Assembly (NCBI RefSeq): GCF_910592395.1
Contig: NC_088319.1
Span: forward strand, 868,001 to 932,000
Reading direction: 5' to 3'
DNA: 64,000 nucleotides
From: Lineus longissimus
Taxonomy: Eukaryota; Nemertea; Pilidiophora; Heteronemertea; Lineidae
Below the pieces are notes generated by a model, which saw only the letters and a list, made by a program, of their open reading frames with translations, searched no databases and was not told where the DNA came from. The first letter of the stretch is position 1; each line of letters starts with the position of its first letter. The translations under genes and the position numbers were made by a program. Positions 60,401-64,000 of this stretch are shown here, in pieces.

Positions 60401-61068
60401 CGAAAATTTCCAAAATTTTAAAAATTTCCAATGCATTTAACTTTGAGGCCATTTTTCTCAAAATGGCAAAAAATAAATTAATACATCTCGTTTTGTGATA
60501 AGCTCTTCAACTTTTAGTGTATATTTCTGTTATCCAGGACAGGCTTAAACTTAAACGAGATTGATTCTCATCCAAAACTGGTCATTTTTATTCGATTTGA
60601 CCTCTGTAATTAGGGCGCGGTTTCTACTAAGGGCAGCCTATGTCATATTCAGGGGGTCCAGCAGGTTCTACTGCTGGAGAGGGAAATGTCATTTGGCAGT
60701 AACATTAACATGCGTTGTAACCATGAGGCACTTTTTGTACTGAATTAACAACAAAAATGATAACAAAACCATACAAAATACGCGGAAATTGAATATGAAG
60801 CTGTTCTCACCTTTCCTCGAAATAGATAAATCCATTTGACCTTTATGAACTCTAGCTTACTCCGTCTATTAATAGTCCCAGAGGCAGTCCGTGGCAACGG
60901 TTTCCCATTAGTTTTCCCATTTGTCCGTCCGTTCTCGCCTTCGCACAGACGCCGCGTCTCCATCGGGTACTCCTCATCCCCGATAGACGGCGCGTGCGTC
61001 GATTTATCGTCCTGTTCGGCGCCATCTTTCTTTTGAAGGCGGCTGATGAACCCTCGAATTTTATCCAT
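42448..61068 (-). CDS. TMEM47-like claudin-superfamily tetraspan protein, four exons
   Basis: Proposed exons on the minus strand are 61068-60811, 52150-51991, 43078-42929 and 42671-42448, for 263 residues. Every junction has GT-AG signals and the phases (0, 1, 1) match. Exon 1 encodes a polar, CpG-rich N-terminus of 86 residues ending WIYLFRGK. Exon 2 gives TM1 (VIALVCGIITVLL) and the loop signature W..GLW..C..C of the claudin/PMP22 superfamily. Exon 3 gives TM2 and most of TM3. Exon 4 has PIMFLNEI and YGMAWGATIFCFGAAI, which match my memory of TMEM47, then an EEIYY tail. TMEM47 proteins act at cell junctions. The long N-terminus is unusual, since the vertebrate protein is about 180 residues. 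Exons 2-4 are firm; joining exon 1 is an inference from phase, donor site and hydrophobic continuity. Confidence 0.75.
44315..44530. repeat. Degenerate repeats of about 75 bp
   Basis: The core attgcgacag or attgcgatag recurs at about 44315, 44389, 44464 and 44509, at spacings near 74, 75 and 45. Two of the copies also share a downstream cacagagagttaa or cacggagagttaa. Confidence 0.5.
46869..47065. repeat. Two-copy direct repeat, 109-bp period
   Basis: Positions 46869-46956 and 46978-47065 are almost identical over 88 bases, from gtccaagctgcag to gaaacacc, with four or so differences. No coding sense is apparent. Confidence 0.85.
50430..50652. repeat. Long inverted repeat with 100-bp arms
   Basis: Positions 50430-50529 and 50553-50652 are reverse complements with about three mismatches, around a 23-base loop. 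RNA from either strand would form a 100-bp hairpin. It lies within the second intron of the TMEM47-like gene, so it would be transcribed as part of that intron. It could be a foldback transposon or a hairpin small-RNA source. Confidence 0.9.
52151..53347. other. First-intron segment before the nested GPCR pair
   Basis: Part of the 8.7-kb first intron of the TMEM47-like gene. It must contain the promoter and 5' UTR of the plus-strand GPCR at 53348. No recognisable element is seen. Confidence 0.4.
53348..54352 (+). CDS. Intronless rhodopsin-like orphan GPCR, nested copy 1
   Basis: This 334-residue single-exon receptor has a short N-terminus with an Asn-Asp-Thr glycosylation sequon. TM1 has Gly-Asn at 49-50 and TM2 has Asp80. 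Cys108 and Cys187 can form the usual TM3 to loop-2 disulfide. TM3 ends Asp-Arg-Phe at 132-134, TM6 has CLGCYP, and TM7 has NFFIY at 313-317 in place of NPxxY. It is a class A receptor of the invertebrate peptide or orphan type; the ligand is unknown. The lack of introns suggests an origin by retroposition or membership of an intronless lineage expansion. It lies in the first intron of the TMEM47-like gene on the opposite strand. An AATAAA is at 54620. Confidence 0.9.
   Translation: MVGVNDTKMSLDKSTTRYEGTSSDTLIQTLRALIDFYIPCAVYSLGFIGNTIIFIIMTKRLRSRQNVVMSYHFRALALGDNGAIGLGFGQRLILNNLPNYADIGDFICKELNFSLFAFIGVHVWNVVIISVDRFVAVCFPLKAAAWCTVKKARACYVFNLCFHLLFNLVKLWKYYEKYPANPDGEVCVNPPEFPPWFEGFILMVYYVIVHYLPPITVLILNVAILIKFKQRGQKMQNFGESGGQQKTERQERHLTMVMMVVAFTFIFCLGCYPVSEIVRIYFIPKAVLVSNIKVLVLTILLFYLIMTLNPCLNFFIYVLVSASFRKDFMRLLKI
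54353..55695. other. Spacer between the two nested GPCRs
   Basis: It has a poly(A) signal at 54620. Variants of aagcttatcggcgacagggttcaa occur near 54514, 55242 and 55452, suggesting old duplicated debris. The minus-strand frame at 55389-55736 is listed separately. Confidence 0.4.
55389..55736 (-). other. Protein-like 115-codon ORF of unknown status
   Basis: The minus-strand frame from 55736 is continuous for 115 codons and has balanced composition, with segments such as LRLEFGPSF, IQLAYIPTKG and TFEAVELCRRE. It overlaps the 5' end of the second nested GPCR by 41 bases. Weaker minus-strand echoes of the EAVELCRRE segment occur near 54520 and 55250. It may be a gene relic or a mobile-element fragment duplicated with the receptor. 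I do not recognise it. Confidence 0.25.
55696..56703 (+). CDS. Intronless rhodopsin-like orphan GPCR, nested copy 2
   Basis: This 335-residue single-exon paralogue follows the receptor at 53348 in the same orientation. The features align: Gly-Asn at 48-49, Asp79 in TM2, Cys108 with Cys186, Asp-Arg-Phe at 132-134, SLSCYP in TM6 and NFFIY at 310-314. TM7 starts NACQ where the sister has NPCL. The stretch LDRFVAVCFPLKAAAWCT and the ACYVFNLCFHL segment are nearly identical to the sister at DNA level, while the N-terminus and loops differ clearly. The tail ends KGVRRS. The ligand is unknown. Tandem duplication is the simplest origin. Confidence 0.9.
   Translation: MTGSNDSRMSQAITTETAHNMDHDILIKLMTIFDFYLPSVVFSIGFIGNTVIFIIMTKRLRKRQNVVMSYHFRALALGDNGALSLGFSQRIILSRIPAVWERYGDFFCKELTYTLFVFWGFHIWNVIIISLDRFVAVCFPLKAAAWCTVKKARACYVFNLCFHLAFNLVKLWKYYQTPTYQKPEFCINPPGFPSRFEEFIILFFFITVNYAPPIIVLILNVSILVKFRQQGRELQNIGESGSQEKSRKERHLTVMMMVVAFTFIFSLSCYPIAEIVWKIFIPKVAAANPMVMALSIYICSFIMNLNACQNFFIYLLVSASFRKDVVCLFKGVRRS
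59053..59610. repeat. Satellite-like tandem repeat, about 180-187 bp, three copies
   Basis: The start tcggttcgccttcc recurs at 59053, 59240 and 59421. Each copy contains versions of cagattgacaatcaactg, acgagtttttc or gagatttttcc, and a gtaggtcg or gtagtcg segment in the same order. The copies are clearly diverged. Confidence 0.75.
59612..59680 (+). mobile_element. Possible LINE ORF2 C-terminal remnant
   Basis: The plus strand encodes RAGAAKLWNSLLKSLQEIQS, which resembles the conserved AxxLWNSLPxxLR terminal motif of CR1- or L2-like LINE proteins. Only this short piece is recognisable. Confidence 0.35.
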
Positions 61069-64000
61069 AATTTATGACGTTTTCTCCACTATTTGGTTTG
61101 GATTCGCGACATACTATAATCCTTTGAATTTTAAATTGAGCTACCCCGTATTTTATCACAGAGGGTTTCGAACCCGTAACAAGTTGCACTACACCAATTT
61201 GAGATCAATGCCTGAAAACTGTAATCCGACGTAGGTCAAGGTCAAATGAGGTGAAACTCCGACGAACTTTGGAATTTTGCTTCAAATCCCATTCAAGAAT
61301 TTCGACAATATATGCAAAGTTCTATTAAAGATACACATAAATATACATAAAACGATGAATTATCAAGGTAGCTTACGTTCGATATTCCAGAGAGGTCCAG
61401 GTATAGCCTATTCACAATCAGGACTTAACTCCAAACTCGTCAGCCTACTACTGTACAGAAACAGTGTAGCAAAAGGTATATGTCTTGTTATATCCTTTCA
61501 TTAGAAGGCAGGACTAAACTGCCAACATCACGAAAAGCACTCAACTATTCCGAAAGAAAACTCCCAATCGACCGCACGAATATTTGATAGTATTTGGCTA
61601 ACAATCCTCCTCCAGCGATAGTGTATGTGGGAAGTCGCGCCGAGTAATAATATTCCCGGATTAAGGACCTAGCTATACAATTAGGGTTGTAATAACTTAG
61701 CAATGACCGACCGATTGATATCTAAATAGTTCGGCTATCATCGTTAAATATTTAGCAATTGTTTTCACTTGGTGATTCTGTCACTCTCAATTAGAATGAT
61801 ATCGTCTCTGTGACGTATAGCTTCGCACTCTTGTAGGCCCTACAATCCGTTCCTTGTATAAACTCAGTGCTGTGAGGTAAAGTTTCGCACTCGTGTAGGC
61901 CTCTACAATCCGTTGGCTATAACTTATAGTTGTGAACTCTTGTAGGTCCCAGCAGTCGTTCGCAGTGCAATACAAGGTGCATAAGCGATTGCCTAGAGTT
62001 TGATTGTCGAAATGCGTTCGACTCGTGATTATTGTGTTTACCACGAATATACGCGTCTTGTGCCGAATACTTTAGCGCACCTGATTTAAATATGCATCAT
62101 AATACGAGTTGGATTATTATTCATCAAATCACAGGAGACTGCGCTTTTCTTTTTCATATAAAGCGGCAAGTTTTTGAACACTACATCACAGGTAATATTG
62201 AACAAAATTCCCGGTTTGGCTTGGCAATTTATCACTTGTTTTAGTCGAAAACAACAGCGCTGAAGAATTCACCGCCCGAGATGTACCGTGAAATAGTCCG
62301 GCTTAGCCAACCAAATCAAGATGCACCGCTGCACTGTCCGCATAAATCTACTTGATGAAATCTCTGACTCCGCAATGAATATCAAGTTTAAATCAATTGG
62401 GTCAAATCTTGTTTGATCCCGCACTGAATATGAAATCGAAAGACGTTGGGTAATCCGTTTTGATGTGGTTTCACCACGAGAGTTATGATATTTGCCCGTT
62501 TTCCATGAGAGCGTGATCTAATCCAATTTTGTTGTTGATTCACGCAATGGAAGATATCGCAGGAGAACGCAACCAATGTCGAGCAGAGCCAGAGGAAGCA
62601 GACGACCGTTTAGCTGCATAGCAACCGCGCGGTTTCCTAGGAGCAGCCGGGAACCCAAATGGTTCAAAATGTTAAGAAAGCAACCGTAGTGTGGGAATGT
62701 ATTTTCTGATGTAACATAGAACGTCTTGCAATATTGGATAAAAATGCATTAATCCATAATAACATTCAAGACCTTATTTCCGAATAATTCAGTTTATCCA
62801 CTCGCATATGGTCTTGCGTGTCCCCGGTAAGCCTGACTACCTCTACTGAGCTGGTTATAAAGAGTATGCTGTTAGTTCCGCTACTTGGCTCCGTTTATCC
62901 CAGTGTCAGCTCGCGTGATAAATCAGATACGGGAAATACCACAGCGTGTCTTCTGTTTCTTGTGGTAATGAATGTTCATTGATGACTGCTGGAATCCACC
63001 TAGGAAATCAACAAAGCTATCGGGTACCGGCGAAACTACGGCCGCCGCATCGTGGCGCTGACTGCCACCAGGGAATTGCATTGTGACTGAGAAATGAGGT
63101 TGAAGGTTGAATTTTTAATAGTTTTGGTGCCATTTTGACGCATACCCTAGTGAAAGTCAGTGCCACCTATCGGGGTGCCGATACCCTATTAACGACAAGG
63201 ACATTACGCGGCCAAGTAGATGAAAAGCCGTAGTCAGGGGAAGTTCCAGTGGATTCATTCAAAATCAAAATAGGCCCAATTTTACCGCATATGCTTTTCC
63301 AAGCGCTTATGCAGTCGTGACCACAACTTCTTACCATGATGTAACTTTCCTACACGAAGGCTCCACTTCAAAACAGAACCCGACATTCTCCACTGCATTT
63401 AGTTTTCATAGTCACAATTCAAAACCTGATATCTAACTATCTTCTTGTCTATAAACCTCCAGTTCACAACCGAACCCTAATTTGCAACTATAAGTTCCAT
63501 TGAAAACAGAGCCTGACCCCACGACCATGTTCGAGCTTTCCGAAGCTCTAAGGGAAAACAGGATGAACTATCTACTATAATTCAAGCTTTTTGAACTCAA
63601 ATTCAAAAGCAATTTTATTTCAGGTTTTAGGGACTGGATCCTCGAATGCACTTTTACCGTTCTGTAACACATGTATATATATTTTTTTATAAACTTTGCA
63701 ATTGTCCACTCAGCTGTTCACTACGAGCAATTAGGGGTCAGATATTATTCGAATTGGACGATTAAGTAAACGAGTTGTCTGAATGGAATAATTTGTTCTG
63801 GTAAACACACGCACGTAATTTGACAATTAGGTTCATGGCCTCATTAGATGAGAAATTACTATACACACATTTCCCTAATTACAGCAATTAACGACATCCC
63901 TTTTCAATATAACTAGGACTAAATCACTGTATATTTTATAGACTACATGTAGACATTTATATTATCTTCACGTTTTGAGACTGCTTTTTCCTAGTTTGTT
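61069..64000. other. Right end of window, no recognised gene
   Basis: It should hold the promoter of the minus-strand TMEM47-like gene just beyond 61068. The only structured element seen is the repeat at 61819. Beyond 62000 the sequence is AT-rich without protein-like frames. The recurrent cttcaaaacagaaccc and ttcacaaccgaaccct phrases near 63368-63480 are too loose to call a repeat. Confidence 0.4.
61819..61965. repeat. Degenerate minisatellite of about 47-62 bp
   Basis: The motif agcttcgcactcttgtaggc followed by tacaatccgtt recurs at 61819, 61881 and, more diverged, 61928. Confidence 0.6.

Larger units (their letters stand above)
56704..60810. other. First-intron segment after the nested GPCR pair
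   Basis: No convincing gene is seen. It holds the satellite-like repeat at 59053 and a possible LINE remnant at 59612. A minus-strand frame at 58566-58910 has one hydrophobic segment (RLCFALAVADV) but no further receptor structure. Confidence 0.4.

Noticed and set aside
1-64000. CRISPR arrays, prokaryotic operons, rRNA genes
   Set aside because: No regularly spaced short repeats with unique spacers, no rRNA-like sequence, and gene structure is clearly eukaryotic.

Overview
This is a eukaryotic, animal nuclear window. The genes have GT-AG introns, large intergenic spaces and scattered repeats, and there are no bacterial-style operons. The gene content is rhodopsin-like GPCRs with a Phe in place of the NPxxY proline, membrane-tethered laccase-type multicopper oxidases and a claudin-superfamily TMEM47-like gene. 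Together with retroelement and foldback debris, this suggests a marine invertebrate, most likely a lophotrochozoan. That placement is inferred; the sequence does not prove the taxon.

Layout. Positions 1-3166 hold a perfect 36-bp foldback, a three-exon orphan GPCR on the plus strand (707-2581) and a truncated non-LTR retrotransposon end that itself carries a tiny foldback element. Positions 3157-33991 are a head-to-tail tandem array of five units of about 6.1-6.3 kb. Each unit carries one complete two-exon multicopper oxidase gene on the minus strand: a long catalytic exon, then a short exon for a single transmembrane helix and cytoplasmic tail. The units begin and end inside the last exon of a multi-pass membrane-protein gene. 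Only the rightmost copy of that gene (33731-34987, minus) is complete. The other four unit ends carry an 86-codon 3' fragment, one of them frameshifted. A diverged paralogue of the intact gene follows at 36753-38045 (minus).

From 38046 to 42447 there are only small repeats and an imperfect foldback. From 42448 to 61068 (minus) I assemble a four-exon TMEM47-like tetraspan gene with two introns of almost 9 kb. Its first intron holds two intronless paralogous GPCRs on the opposite strand (53348-54352 and 55696-56703). Its second intron holds a 100-bp-arm inverted repeat and minisatellites. Positions 61069-64000 show no recognisable gene.

The strongest signal is the oxidase array. It contains recently duplicated, apparently catalytically intact oxidases that look mosaic between units. 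The leftmost unit is the most diverged, with changes clustered in one surface-like segment and in the membrane anchor. Duplication junctions have created 149-codon chimeric reading frames. The oxidases would act outside the cell or in a lumen, tethered by the C-terminal helix; their substrates cannot be read from the sequence.
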